A DNA stretch of 28,357 nucleotides from the NCBI GenBank assembly GCA_046050465.1, contig JBJOPS010000009.1, positions 1-28,357 of the forward strand, in the 5' to 3' direction. This DNA is from Egaibacter sp046050465. Its GTDB lineage: Bacteria > Pseudomonadota > Gammaproteobacteria > Burkholderiales > Burkholderiaceae_C. The position numbers and the translations under genes were made by a program. Position 1 is the stretch's first letter. The number at the start of each line of letters is the position of its first letter. Below are positions 15,060-23,159 of the stretch, one piece after another. Below the pieces are notes generated by a model. That model saw only the letters and a list, made by a program, of their open reading frames with translations, searched no databases and was not told where the DNA came from.

Positions 15060-15874
15060 TGAAGCACATCCCCCGCAAGCGATTCGGCCAGCATTTCCTG
15101 ACTGATGTGGGCATCATTGAGGACATCGTTGGCCTGATAGCGCCCAGACCCGGGCAGGCCATGGTTGAAATCGGCCCCGGTCTGGCCGCCTTGACGCAGC
15201 CGTTGGTCGAGCGGCTGGGGCATCTCACCGTCATTGAACTGGATCGTGACCTGGCGGCCAGTTTGCGCGCCCACTCCCAGCTCACGGTCATTGAATCTGA
15301 TGTGCTAAAAGTGGATTTTGCCCTCGTCACAAATGCACAGATAGCTATTAATTCAGGAGCAAACTCTTGCAGATTACGGGTGGTCGGGAATCTGCCTTAC
15401 AACATTTCCACGCCCATCCTCTTCCATCTGCTGGAGTATGTTGATGTCATTGAAGACCAGCACTTCATGCTGCAAAAGGAAGTGATCGACCGCATGGTGG
15501 CCAGTCCTGCAACGTCCGACTATGGGCGCCTGAGTGTCATGTTGCAATGGCGGTACGAGATGGAGAACGTGTTGTTTGTGCCGCCTGAAAGCTTTGACCC
15601 GCCGCCGCGCGTGAATAGCGCCGTGGTGCGCATGGTGCCTCGTGGCAACCCGGCGCCGGTTGATGTCAATCGCCTGAGCGAAATTGTTCAGGTGGCGTTC
15701 AGCCAGCGTCGCAAGCTGTTGCGACACACACTGGGCCGATGGCTGGAAGAAAAGGGGCTTGCCGGCACATTCGATGTGCAGCGCCGTGCTGAAGAAGTGC
15801 CGGTGTCCGAATATGTTGAACTGGCCATGCGTTTAACAGGAGAAGAGGGCAATTTTCCGACGGGCCGCCCCTAG
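15059..15874 (+). CDS. rsmA: 16S rRNA dimethyladenosine transferase RsmA (KsgA)
   Basis: RsmA dimethylates A1518 and A1519 in helix 45 of 16S rRNA. The N-terminal RKRFGQHFLTD, SAM motif VEIGPGLAALTQPL, catalytic NLPYNIS and late FSQRRKLLRHTL are diagnostic. It starts at GTG 15059, which shares bases with the surA stop (TAGTG), so translation is coupled. Between DVLKVDFALV and LRVVGNLPYNIS lie about 10 extra residues (AQIAINSGANSC, about 93-105) with A/T-rich codons; they look like a degenerate family B repeat. The last codons (PTGRP-stop) run into a family A repeat, so the C terminus itself seems to have been set by that element. Confidence 0.95.
   Translation: MKHIPRKRFGQHFLTDVGIIEDIVGLIAPRPGQAMVEIGPGLAALTQPLVERLGHLTVIELDRDLAASLRAHSQLTVIESDVLKVDFALVTNAQIAINSGANSCRLRVVGNLPYNISTPILFHLLEYVDVIEDQHFMLQKEVIDRMVASPATSDYGRLSVMLQWRYEMENVLFVPPESFDPPPRVNSAVVRMVPRGNPAPVDVNRLSEIVQVAFSQRRKLLRHTLGRWLEEKGLAGTFDVQRRAEEVPVSEYVELAMRLTGEEGNFPTGRP
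15335..15372 (+). repeat. Possible degenerate family B repeat inside rsmA
   Basis: CAGATAGCTATTAATTCAGG followed by AGCAAACTCTTGC resembles the ATAGC...CTTGCG portion of family B, embedded in GC-rich coding sequence. The match is partial and could be chance, but it coincides with an RsmA insertion that I do not expect from the family. Confidence 0.4.
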
Positions 15875-15956
15875 GTTCTCGAGGAGCGGCGAAGGCAAAA
15901 TTAACCCCCTCGGGGGGGCAGCGCTGCACACGGCAGTGGCCAAGCGTGGGGGCTAT
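15858..15956 (+). repeat. Family A interspersed repeat at the rsmA 3' end
   Basis: Blocks ACGGGCCGCCCC, GGCGAAGGC, CCCCTCGGGGGGGCAGCGC and CAAGCGTGGGGGCT appear in the order seen in metX (1813-1894). The first block forms the last codons of rsmA and its stop. The rest fills the gap up to the minus-strand ORF at 15959. The G/C-rich dyads could also serve as a convergent transcription barrier. Confidence 0.8.
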
Positions 15957-15958
15957 CT

Positions 15959-16048
15959 CTAGGCCGCTGCCAGCCAGTAACCCGCGTTAAAGGGACTGCT
16001 CATACGCAGCGCCAAAGGGGACACATCCAGTAGTTTGTCGGTTGGCAT
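15959..16048 (-). CDS. Doubtful 29-residue ORF downstream of barstar
   Basis: The frame MPTDKLLDVSPLALRMSSPF, then NAGYWLAAA, starts at ATG 16048 behind a GAGAAG. It can be extended upstream to 16180, where it would overlap the barstar 3' end. I recognise no family. It stops exactly where the family A repeat begins, so it may be the stump of a longer gene cut by the repeat, or chance. The surrounding 15957-16158 holds nothing else I can identify. Confidence 0.25.
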   Translation of the reverse strand: MPTDKLLDVSPLALRMSSPFNAGYWLAAA

Positions 16049-16158
16049 CTTCTCGTCGCCCTCGGTGGGGAGTTCAATTCCGGCAATGGTGCTGGAGTTA
16101 TGCGTTTCGCTGGGTGCCTCGTTCGCCCGTTCTGCTTGGCTGGTGTGTGCAGAACGGG

Positions 16159-16614
16159 CTACAGAAAAGAATAGAAGCACCTGAACGGTATCTTTCGGTC
16201 TCCCCAGTAGTCCGCGGCATCCCGGAAGATGTCCAGCAGTTGCTCACGCGCTTCCTTGTCAAACTTGGCATTCGCTGGAATGTGCTCCAGCACAGTGATG
16301 AAGCCGGGCTGCGGGCCAGACTTGTGTACCGGGTCAGTCATGCTGTCATACAACGCATCAAAATTCTTGCCCACATGTGCTGGCAGCATGAACTGCTGGC
16401 CAATCATGTCCAGCACATCCTGTTTGGTTTGCGCGCTGGCCAGATTGGCATACAGAAAGTGCTGGCCCAAATCCTGGGCGGCATCCTGCAGATCCTGAAC
16501 CCTGAAAGCACGGATCGACTGGACGATGTTGTTCCGCACGCCGCGCAAAGGCGATTCGGCGGCACTGCGCGTGGGCGCCCGTGTCGATGTTTCCTGATGA
16601 AGTGGCATATTCAT
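16159..16614 (-). CDS. Barstar-family ribonuclease inhibitor
   Basis: The C-terminal 90 residues are a barstar domain. GKNFDALYDSMTD (82-94) aligns with the barnase-binding helix of barstar, with Asp86 and Asp90 at the positions of Asp35 and Asp39. GFITVLEHIP and a closing helix and strand (EQLLDIFRDAADYW, IPFRCFYSFL) follow. About 60 residues precede the domain, which I recall as usual in betaproteobacterial members. Barstars bind and block secreted guanyl-preferring RNases inside the producing cell. The RNase gene lies immediately upstream on the same strand, 37 bases away. I chose ATG 16614, preceded by AGCGGGA; ATG 16632 is possible, and a longer frame from 16731 overlaps the RNase gene. 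Confidence 0.88.
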   Translation of the reverse strand: MNMPLHQETSTRAPTRSAAESPLRGVRNNIVQSIRAFRVQDLQDAAQDLGQHFLYANLASAQTKQDVLDMIGQQFMLPAHVGKNFDALYDSMTDPVHKSGPQPGFITVLEHIPANAKFDKEAREQLLDIFRDAADYWGDRKIPFRCFYSFL

Positions 16615-16651
16615 TCCCGCTTCTCTTTCCATAGTGACGATACTCAAATCT

Positions 16652-17044
16652 CTAGGGCACGATCTTGCGAAAACTCGCATAGTGATCGGCCGTGTAATAA
16701 CAGGCATCTGGTGTCCGGGGTTGACCGCCACATACGATGCGACGGGCTCCCCGGTGACTCACACCCGGCGTTTTCACGGTGTATTCCCGGTAGTAACCAC
16801 GTTGATGTGCCGGCAGCAACCGCTCACGGTTACCAAATACCACGCCATCTTTTTCGTAGGGAAACGGACCGCCCTGACGAATCAGGGCATAGGTCTGTGA
16901 GCCCTGTTGGGGCAACTCTGTAACAGATACCGTGGCCACATCATGTGCAGTGGCTGAACCTCTGGCCTGCACCAAATTGGTCATGGATACTGCAACCAGC
17001 AATAAGCCAGTGAACACTAACTTGAAGCCGTTTGTTTGCACCAT
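16652..17044 (-). CDS. Secreted guanyl-specific ribonuclease (RNase Sa/barnase class)
   Basis: A 130-residue preprotein with a signal peptide (MVQTNGFKLVFTGLLLVAVS, cleavage probably near VQA-RG). The mature domain follows Streptomyces RNase Sa closely: GPFPYEKDGVVFGNRE, LLP, GYYREYTVKTPG, RGARRI and YYTADHYASF. The expected catalytic set is visible: Glu87, Arg98/Arg102 and His121. Cys105 and Cys115 could form a disulfide unlike the terminal one of RNase Sa. It should cleave RNA after G outside the inner membrane. The barstar gene follows directly, giving toxin and protector in one unit. GGGAG just upstream of the ATG is the ribosome site, and a long palindrome lies at 17056-17080. Confidence 0.92.
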   Translation of the reverse strand: MVQTNGFKLVFTGLLLVAVSMTNLVQARGSATAHDVATVSVTELPQQGSQTYALIRQGGPFPYEKDGVVFGNRERLLPAHQRGYYREYTVKTPGVSHRGARRIVCGGQPRTPDACYYTADHYASFRKIVP

Positions 17045-17055
17045 CCGCCGCTCCC

Positions 17056-17080
17056 AAATTTCGGGTTAACCCGTAAATTT
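17056..17080. promoter_or_regulatory. Palindrome upstream of the RNase/barstar unit
   Basis: CGGGTTAACCCG (17062-17073) is a perfect 12-bp palindrome. It is flanked by AAATTT on both sides with one extra T at 17074, giving a nearly perfect 25-base dyad 12-36 bases before the RNase ATG. It overlaps the expected leader or promoter and looks like an operator. It has no T run, so a terminator is unlikely. Confidence 0.45.
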
Positions 17081-17108
17081 CACGGTGTGTAGTGTCGTTG
17101 ATTTGCAG

Positions 17109-17150
17109 AAAAAGTGCAAGAGCCTGCCCAAAAAACAGGCAAACCCTTGC
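17109..17150 (-). terminator. Intrinsic terminator after maeB
   Basis: On the minus strand GCAAG and GCCTG pair with CAGGC and CTTGC (plus-strand 17146-17150/17116-17120 and 17136-17140/17122-17126) with a small internal loop, followed by ACTTTTTC. It lies 26-67 bases past the maeB stop and insulates the RNase/barstar unit from maeB. Confidence 0.7.
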
Positions 17151-17175
17151 GGATATTCGGCGAGTTAAGTGTGCA

Positions 17176-19527
17176 TTAACTTGCGAATCTGTCTTGCCGT
17201 GTCGCGTTTGCGTCTGCTAAGGTGAGCGCTGTCATATTTACAATTCGACGTACTGTGGTGCTGGCTGTCAAAACATGCACCGGTTTGGCCGCGCCCAGGA
17301 GCACGGGGCCTATCGCAATGTTGCCGCCGGCAGCTGTTTTGAGCAGGTTGTAGGCAATATTGGCCGCATCAATATTGGGCAATACCAGCAGGTTGGCATC
17401 GCCCAGCAGCGAGCTGTTGGGCATCAGGGCGGCACGCGCTGCACCGTCAAGCGCCACGTCACCGTGCATCTCGCCGTCCACCTCCAGCCAGGGTGCCTGG
17501 ATGTGCAGGATTTCCAGTGTCTTGCGCATTTTGATAGCGCTTGGCTGATTGCTGGAGCCAAAGTTGGAGTGACTGAGTAACGCTGCCTTTGGATGCAAAC
17601 CAAAACGCATCATCTCCTCAGCCGCCATCACGGTGATTTCGGCCAGCTCTTCGGCGGTGGGATCGTAGTTGACGTGGGTGTCAACCAGAAACACTTGCCG
17701 GTCAGGCAACATCAAACCATTCATGCAGGCGTATATCTGCACGTCCTGCGGTGTGCTGGGGCTGCCACCAGCCCGTTTGCCGATGACCTGATCGATGTAT
17801 TGCAGGTGCATGGCCGTTGTGCCCCACGTGCCGCAAATCATGCCATCCACATCACCTTTGTGCAGCAGCATGGAGCCAATCAGCGTCAGGCGGCGGCGCA
17901 TCTCGATCTTGGCGCCCTGAACAGTGACGCCTTTGCGTTCGGCCATGCGGTGGTAGGTTTGCCAGAAGTCGCGGTAGCGGCGGTCCTGCTCCACGTTAAC
18001 CACGTCGTAGTCCAGCTCTTCTTTCAGCCGCAGGCCGAATTTTTCAATGCGCTGGGCAATCACGGCCGGGCGGCCAATCAGCGTGGGCCGGGCCAGGCCT
18101 TCGTCCACCACGATCTGGCAGGCGCGCAGCACGCGCTCTTCTTCACCTTCGCAATAAGCCACCCGCTTCTTCGTCGCCTTTTTGGCCGCCGTATAAATGG
18201 GCTTCATCGTGGTGCCTGACGCGTAGACAAAACTTTGCAGCTTGTCGCGGTAAGCGGCCATGTCCTTGATCGGACGCAGCGCCACACCGCTGTCTGCAGC
18301 TGCTTGCGCCACCGCCGGCGCAATCTTGATCATCAGGCGCGGATCGAACGGCTTGGGAATCAGGTATTCCGGGCCAAAAGCCAATTGCTCACCCGCATAA
18401 GCAGCCGCCACCACTTCGCTTTGCTCGGCTTGCGCCAGCTCGGCAATGGCGTGTACGGCTGCAATCTCCATCTCGACCGTGATGGTAGAGGCGCCCGCGT
18501 CCAGGGCGCCGCGGAAGATGTACGGAAAACACAGCACGTTATTTACCTGATTCGGATAATCAGTACGCCCCGTGGCCATGATGGCATCGGGGCGCACCAG
18601 TTTCACTTCTTCAGGAAGAATTTCCGGTGTCGGGTTTGCCAGCGCAAAGATCAGCGGCTTGGCGGCCATCCTGGCCACCATGTCCTTTTTCAACACACCA
18701 CCGGCGGAGAGACCCAGAAAGATGTCCGTACCGTCAATGATTTCGCCCAGCGTGCGGGCCGATGTCTTCTGTGCAAACACGATCTTGTCAGCATCCATCA
18801 ACTCGGTGCGACCTTCATAAACCACGCCAGCCAGATCCGTCACAAAAATGTTTTCACGGGGCAGGCCCAGCTTCACCAGCAGGCCCAGACAGGCTAGTGC
18901 CGCAGCACCCGCGCCCGAAGTCACCAGCTTGACGGTTTTGATATCTTTGCCCACCACCTTGATACCGTTCAGGATGGCGGCGCCCACGCAAATAGCGGTG
19001 CCGTGCTGGTCGTCGTGGAAGACCGGTATCTTCATGCGTTCGCGCAGCTTGCGCTCTACATAAAAACAGTCGGGTGCCTTGATGTCTTCGAGGTTGATGC
19101 CGCCAAACGTCGGCTCCAGCGAGGCAATGATGTCCACCAGCTTGTCGAGGTCGTGCTTCTCGTTGATCTCGATGTCAAACACGTCGATGCCGGCAAACTT
19201 TTTGAACAGGACGCCTTTGCCTTCCATGACTGGCTTGGCTGCCAGCGGGCCGATGTCGCCCAGACCCAGCACGGCGGTTCCATTGGTGATCACAGCCACC
19301 AGGTTGCCGCGAGCCGTGTACTGAAACGCGTTGTTGGGGTCTTTGACAATTTCTTCGCAAGGCGCGGCGACACCGGGCGAATAGGCCAGTGCCAGGTCAT
19401 GCTGGTTCACCAATTGCTTGGTCGCGGCAATGGAGATCTTGCCGGGGGTCGGGAACTGGTGGTATTCGAGAGCGGCACGGCGTAACTCGGCGCGTTTCTC
19501 TTGGGCGTTGGCCATGGTCTGGGGCAT
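17176..19527 (-). CDS. maeB: NADP-dependent malic enzyme MaeB with PTA-like domain
   Basis: MaeB decarboxylates malate to pyruvate with formation of NADPH in the cytoplasm. The 783 residues comprise the malic N domain (LALAYSPGVAAPCEEIVKD, near 50-68), the NAD(P)-binding domain (VTSGAGAAALACLGLLVKLG, near 195) and a C-terminal phosphotransacetylase-like domain from about residue 440 (YCEGEEERVLRACQIVVDEG). In MaeB the last domain is regulatory (acetyl-CoA control in E. coli) rather than catalytic. Length is standard for the hybrid form. AGGAG stands before ATG 19527. It is a single-gene unit closed by the terminator at 17109-17150. Confidence 0.95.
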   Translation of the reverse strand: MPQTMANAQEKRAELRRAALEYHQFPTPGKISIAATKQLVNQHDLALAYSPGVAAPCEEIVKDPNNAFQYTARGNLVAVITNGTAVLGLGDIGPLAAKPVMEGKGVLFKKFAGIDVFDIEINEKHDLDKLVDIIASLEPTFGGINLEDIKAPDCFYVERKLRERMKIPVFHDDQHGTAICVGAAILNGIKVVGKDIKTVKLVTSGAGAAALACLGLLVKLGLPRENIFVTDLAGVVYEGRTELMDADKIVFAQKTSARTLGEIIDGTDIFLGLSAGGVLKKDMVARMAAKPLIFALANPTPEILPEEVKLVRPDAIMATGRTDYPNQVNNVLCFPYIFRGALDAGASTITVEMEIAAVHAIAELAQAEQSEVVAAAYAGEQLAFGPEYLIPKPFDPRLMIKIAPAVAQAAADSGVALRPIKDMAAYRDKLQSFVYASGTTMKPIYTAAKKATKKRVAYCEGEEERVLRACQIVVDEGLARPTLIGRPAVIAQRIEKFGLRLKEELDYDVVNVEQDRRYRDFWQTYHRMAERKGVTVQGAKIEMRRRLTLIGSMLLHKGDVDGMICGTWGTTAMHLQYIDQVIGKRAGGSPSTPQDVQIYACMNGLMLPDRQVFLVDTHVNYDPTAEELAEITVMAAEEMMRFGLHPKAALLSHSNFGSSNQPSAIKMRKTLEILHIQAPWLEVDGEMHGDVALDGAARAALMPNSSLLGDANLLVLPNIDAANIAYNLLKTAAGGNIAIGPVLLGAAKPVHVLTASTTVRRIVNMTALTLADANATRQDRFAS

Positions 19528-19739
19528 TGTTGTCTCCTGCTGTTATGAGTATGGCCTAAAGGCTACCCCACGGCGTGCATAAGGGCTGCAGATTGTAGAT
19601 CTTGACAAGGGAAAACACCGATAAGTGGATATGCGTATGCCTGGACATATCGGCATGTCTTCAGCGTGTGCTGCACAAATGGGGTACTCTTTTCCTTATA
19701 TATATCTATACTGCACTCTCAAACCAAAGGAGACAGAGC

Positions 19740-20324
19740 ATGAGCAATTTGACAGCGCGGCTGGTGGCCGTTTGGCTGCTGGCAGTGACTTCTATAGCTG
19801 CCAATGCGCAGTTGGTCGAAATTGAAGGTGTGAAATTCGAGCCTGTGGCGCAGGTGGGCGGGGCCTCGCTGGTGTTCAATGGCGCAGGGCTTCGAACGAA
19901 GGCCATTTTCAAGGTTTATGCGGCTGGCCTGTATGTACCCCAGAAGTCAAACGATGCCTCAGTACTGCTGGCACAAAAGGGCGCACGCCGTGTGGCCATT
20001 ACCATGCTGCGCACCGTTGATGCTGAATCGTTTGCCGGTGCGTTGTATGACGGTTTGCGTGACAACCACACCGAGGCACAATTTGCCGCCATGAAGCCGC
20101 ATATCGAAGCGCTGAATGCGAACCTCAAGGCTGTGGGCGAAGCCAAAAAAGGCGCGCTCATCCTTTTCGAGTTCATCCCCGGTATTGGTACACGTGTGAT
20201 CGAGGGCGGCCAGCTACGGGGCACAGTCATTCCCGGCGAAGAGTTTTTTACCGCGGTGCTGCGCATCTGGATTGGTGACAAACCGGCGGACGGCGGCCTC
20301 AAAAAAGGAATGCTCGGGGGCTAA
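19740..20324 (+). CDS. Secreted chalcone isomerase-like protein
   Basis: The 194-residue protein has a clear signal peptide (MSNLTARLVAVWLLAVTSIA, ending ANA-Q). The mature part matches the bacterial chalcone-isomerase-like family: LVEIEGVKFEPVAQVGG, LVFNGAGLRTKAIFKVYAAG, LYVPQKS and a final FFTAVLRIWIGDKPADGGLKKGMLGG. The fold is that of plant chalcone isomerase, but bacterial members are not known to be flavonoid enzymes; a periplasmic lipid or small-ligand role is possible. The start is ATG 19740 with AAGGAGA 9 bases upstream; the frame is open to 19602 but lacks support there. A TATACT at 19707-19712 might be its -10. It converges on the glutamine synthetase gene with 13 bases between stops. 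Confidence 0.85.
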   Translation: MSNLTARLVAVWLLAVTSIAANAQLVEIEGVKFEPVAQVGGASLVFNGAGLRTKAIFKVYAAGLYVPQKSNDASVLLAQKGARRVAITMLRTVDAESFAGALYDGLRDNHTEAQFAAMKPHIEALNANLKAVGEAKKGALILFEFIPGIGTRVIEGGQLRGTVIPGEEFFTAVLRIWIGDKPADGGLKKGMLGG

Positions 20325-20337
20325 TCGCTCACTGCAC

Positions 20338-21681
20338 TCACACCTGGGGCAGCAGATACTGGCGCTCCCACGCGCTGATTTCATTCTCGAAGCTCTCGTA
20401 TTCCAGCGCCTTCACCGCGCAGTAGCCGGTGACGAAATCGTCGCCCAGCAGGCGGCGGCTGTGTGCGCTGAGGGTCATCTGCTCCAACGCCGTGACAAAG
20501 CTGCGCGGCAGCGTGCGGGCCAGGTTGTAGCCGTTACTGGCGATCGGGTCTGAGGCTTTGAGCTTCTCGTCCAGGCCAGCCAGACCAGCGGCCAGTGACG
20601 CGGCAATGGCCAGATACGGATTGGCATCGGCCCCGGCCAGCCGGTTTTCCACCCGCCGCGCGACAGGTGCGCTGGCAGGCACACGCAGGCCCGTGGTGCG
20701 GTTGTCGTAACCCCATTGCACATTCACCGGCGCCTGGCTGCCCGATACATAACGCCGGAACGAGTTGACGAACGGCGCATAGATCAACATCAGGTCAGGT
20801 ACATACGTTTGCAGCCCGGCGATGAACTGCTGGAAGCAGGGCGCCTCGGCGCCATCTTCCAGGCTGAAAATATTGCGCCCGCTGGCGTCCACCACGCTCT
20901 GGTGCAGGTGCATGGAGCTGCCTGCCGCACCGGCCATCGGCTTGGCCATGAAGACGGCATTGAGCCCGTGCTTGAGTGCAATCTCTTTAGCGGCGTACTT
21001 GAACAAAAACGCCTGATCGGCCACGGCCACGGGGTCGCCATGCATCAGGTTGATCTCGTATTGCGTGGGGCCGACTTCGTGAATCCAGGTATCGGCCTGC
21101 ACGCCCAGCGTGACGAGTGCGTCGCGGAACTCGTCCCAAAAGGTGCTGAGCTCGTTGAGCATGTTCAGGCTGAAGGCACTTTGCCCCACCTCTGCACGGC
21201 CACCTCGCACCGTGGGTGCCTGCAGCGGCCGGGCCGGGTCGGCATTGGCGGCAGTCAGGTAAAACTCGATTTCGGGCGCAACCACGGGCGTGAGACCCTG
21301 CGCCGTGTAGCGCGCCACGACTTTTTTCAAAATGCTGCGCGGCGCAAATTCGCAGGGCTTGCCGTCCAGTTCCACACAGTCGTGAATGGCCACGGCACGC
21401 GGTGCGCTGGCCCAGGGCGAGCGTGTCAGTGTGTTGTAGTCGGGCACCAGCCGCACGTCGGGGTCCGAGTCGGGGAAGATCGGGTTGTACGAGTAGTCAC
21501 CCGTCACCGCCTGCATCGCAATGGCCTGACAGATGCGCAGCTCGCCACCGGCAGCGAAGGTGCTGGCGGGCATCAGCTTGCCGCGCGGATAGCCGGAAAT
21601 GTCGGGAAAGATGCATTCAACGTCGCGAATGCCGTGTTGTTGAAAGAACGCAGTGCGTTCGGCGGTGCTGGCGTTTTTCAT
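20338..21681 (-). CDS. Glutamine synthetase family protein, PuuA-type (gamma-glutamylpolyamine synthetase)
   Basis: The 447-residue enzyme has the GS beta-grasp N domain (ECIFPDISGYPRGKLMP) and catalytic domain: APEIEFYL, HEVGPTQYEINLMHGD, FMAKPMAGAAGSSMHLHQS, the WGYDNRTTGLRVP substrate loop and ENRLAGADANPYLAIAASLA. These follow the PuuA/GlnA3-like group that joins glutamate to amines such as putrescine, rather than the 470-residue ammonium-assimilating GlnA, whose adenylylation Tyr loop I do not see. No other polyamine catabolism genes are nearby, so the substrate is open. The 76-base gap upstream is mostly a family B repeat, and no good Shine-Dalgarno precedes ATG 21681. Confidence 0.88.
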   Translation of the reverse strand: MKNASTAERTAFFQQHGIRDVECIFPDISGYPRGKLMPASTFAAGGELRICQAIAMQAVTGDYSYNPIFPDSDPDVRLVPDYNTLTRSPWASAPRAVAIHDCVELDGKPCEFAPRSILKKVVARYTAQGLTPVVAPEIEFYLTAANADPARPLQAPTVRGGRAEVGQSAFSLNMLNELSTFWDEFRDALVTLGVQADTWIHEVGPTQYEINLMHGDPVAVADQAFLFKYAAKEIALKHGLNAVFMAKPMAGAAGSSMHLHQSVVDASGRNIFSLEDGAEAPCFQQFIAGLQTYVPDLMLIYAPFVNSFRRYVSGSQAPVNVQWGYDNRTTGLRVPASAPVARRVENRLAGADANPYLAIAASLAAGLAGLDEKLKASDPIASNGYNLARTLPRSFVTALEQMTLSAHSRRLLGDDFVTGYCAVKALEYESFENEISAWERQYLLPQV

Positions 21682-21694
21682 GCTCGGAATTTTA

Positions 21695-21756
21695 GATAAA
21701 ATTGGCCATAGGCCCTTGTATTATAAGGGTAAACTGCTATTAAAATAGAAGCAAAA
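21695..21756 (-). repeat. Family B interspersed repeat between pepP and the GS gene
   Basis: On the minus strand: GCTTCTATTTTAATAGCAG, TTTACCCTTATAATACAAG, GGCCTATGGCCAATTTTATC. It has the GCTAT..TAGC dyad at one end and the GGGCCTATGGCC block at the other, matching the order of the copy at 10085-10142. It lies between the pepP stop and the start of the GS gene. Confidence 0.7.
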
Positions 21757-21757
21757 T

Positions 21758-23155
21758 CTAGCGCATCAATGCCTCAATCTCGTCCGCCTTCACCGGCACA
21801 CCACGGCTGATCAGCTCGCAGCCGGTGGCCGTGACGATGGCATCGTCTTCAATGCGGATGCCGATGTTGTGGAATTGCTCGGGCACGCTGTCTGCGGGGC
21901 GCACGTAAATGCCGGGCTCAATCGTCAGCACCATGCCGGGTTGCAGGATGCGCGCCGGGCGGTTGATGATGACATCGCCCGTCACGGCGTCTTTGCGCTC
22001 GGTGGTCTTGCCCAGTTCCGAGGGCTCCAGGTACCCACCGCAATCGTGCACATCCATGCCCAGCCAGTGGCTGGTGCGGTGCATGTAAAAGGGAAAGTAC
22101 GCGCGTTTCTCGATCACGTCGTCCAGTGTGCCGACCTTGTTTTTGTCCAGCAGGCCCACGTCGAGCATGCCCTGTGCCAGCACCTTCACGCTGGCTTCGT
22201 GCGGGTCGGTGAAGCGGGCGCCGGGTTGGGTGACGGCCACAGCCGCTTCCTGCGAGGCCACCACCAGGTCATACAGCGCCCGCTGCGGCCCGGTGAATTT
22301 GCCGTTGGCGGGGAAGGTGCGGGTGATGTCGCTGGCATAACCGTCCAGCTCGCAACCGGCGTCGATCAGCACCAGCTCGCCGCCCCGCACCGGGGCGGCG
22401 TCTGCCCGGTAGTGCAACACGCAGGCGTTGGCACCCGCAGCGACGATGGAGCTGTAAGCCGGGAATTGCGAGCCATGCAGGCGAAATTCGTGCAGCAGCT
22501 CGGCGTCCAGGTGGTATTCACGAACCTGCTTGCCTTCGCGCAGCATCCGTGCCGAGAGCTGCATCGCGCGGATGTGCGCGCCGGCGCTGATCTGCGCGGC
22601 GCGGCGCATGGTGTCCTGCTCGCTGGCGTCCTTGAACAGGCGCATCTCGTCCAGAATGCCGCACAGGTCACGCTGCTGCTCGGGGCACATGGCGCCCATG
22701 CGCACGCGAGCGCGCAGGCTGTTCAGCCAGCCGTCCACCTTCGTTTCCAGCCCCTTGTGAATGGCGAACGGGTACCAGACCACTTGGCGGCAGTCCAGCA
22801 GCCTGGGCATCTGCGTGTCCAGCTCCTTGCCGGGAAAGGCAGCGTCCAGGCCCAGCACGGCGGGTGCGGCATCCGGGCCCAGCCGCAAGCCGTCCCAGAT
22901 TTCACGCTCCATGTCTTTGGGGGCGCAAAACAGGGTGCTGTTTCCGTCACCCGTGACCACCAGCGTGGCGTTGGGCTCGGTGAAACCGGTCAGGTAATAA
23001 AAGTAGCTGTCCGCGCGGAACTGGAAGTCGTTGTCGCGGTTGCGCGGCTGCTCCGGCGCGGTGGGGATGATGGCGACGCTGTCCGGGCCCATTCTGGCGG
23101 CGAGGGTGGCGCGGCGCTGGGCGTAAATCGAAGAATTCATGGTGGATGCGGTCAT
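21758..23155 (-). CDS. pepP: Xaa-Pro aminopeptidase PepP
   Basis: A dimanganese aminopeptidase of 465 residues that removes an N-terminal residue before proline, in the cytoplasm. The N-terminal domain has DNDFQFRADSYFYYLTGFTEPNA. The pita-bread domain carries all five ligands: VLIDAGCELDGYASDITRTF (two Asp), HRTSHWLGMDVHD (His), TIEPGIYV (Glu) and RIEDDAIVT (Glu). I chose ATG 23155: GGAG lies 9 bases upstream and the preceding ATPase gene stops at 23160. The frame is open to 23194 but would overlap that gene; ATG 23140 is a weaker alternative. Confidence 0.94.
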   Translation of the reverse strand: MTASTMNSSIYAQRRATLAARMGPDSVAIIPTAPEQPRNRDNDFQFRADSYFYYLTGFTEPNATLVVTGDGNSTLFCAPKDMEREIWDGLRLGPDAAPAVLGLDAAFPGKELDTQMPRLLDCRQVVWYPFAIHKGLETKVDGWLNSLRARVRMGAMCPEQQRDLCGILDEMRLFKDASEQDTMRRAAQISAGAHIRAMQLSARMLREGKQVREYHLDAELLHEFRLHGSQFPAYSSIVAAGANACVLHYRADAAPVRGGELVLIDAGCELDGYASDITRTFPANGKFTGPQRALYDLVVASQEAAVAVTQPGARFTDPHEASVKVLAQGMLDVGLLDKNKVGTLDDVIEKRAYFPFYMHRTSHWLGMDVHDCGGYLEPSELGKTTERKDAVTGDVIINRPARILQPGMVLTIEPGIYVRPADSVPEQFHNIGIRIEDDAIVTATGCELISRGVPVKADEIEALMR

Positions 23156-23159
23156 GGGC

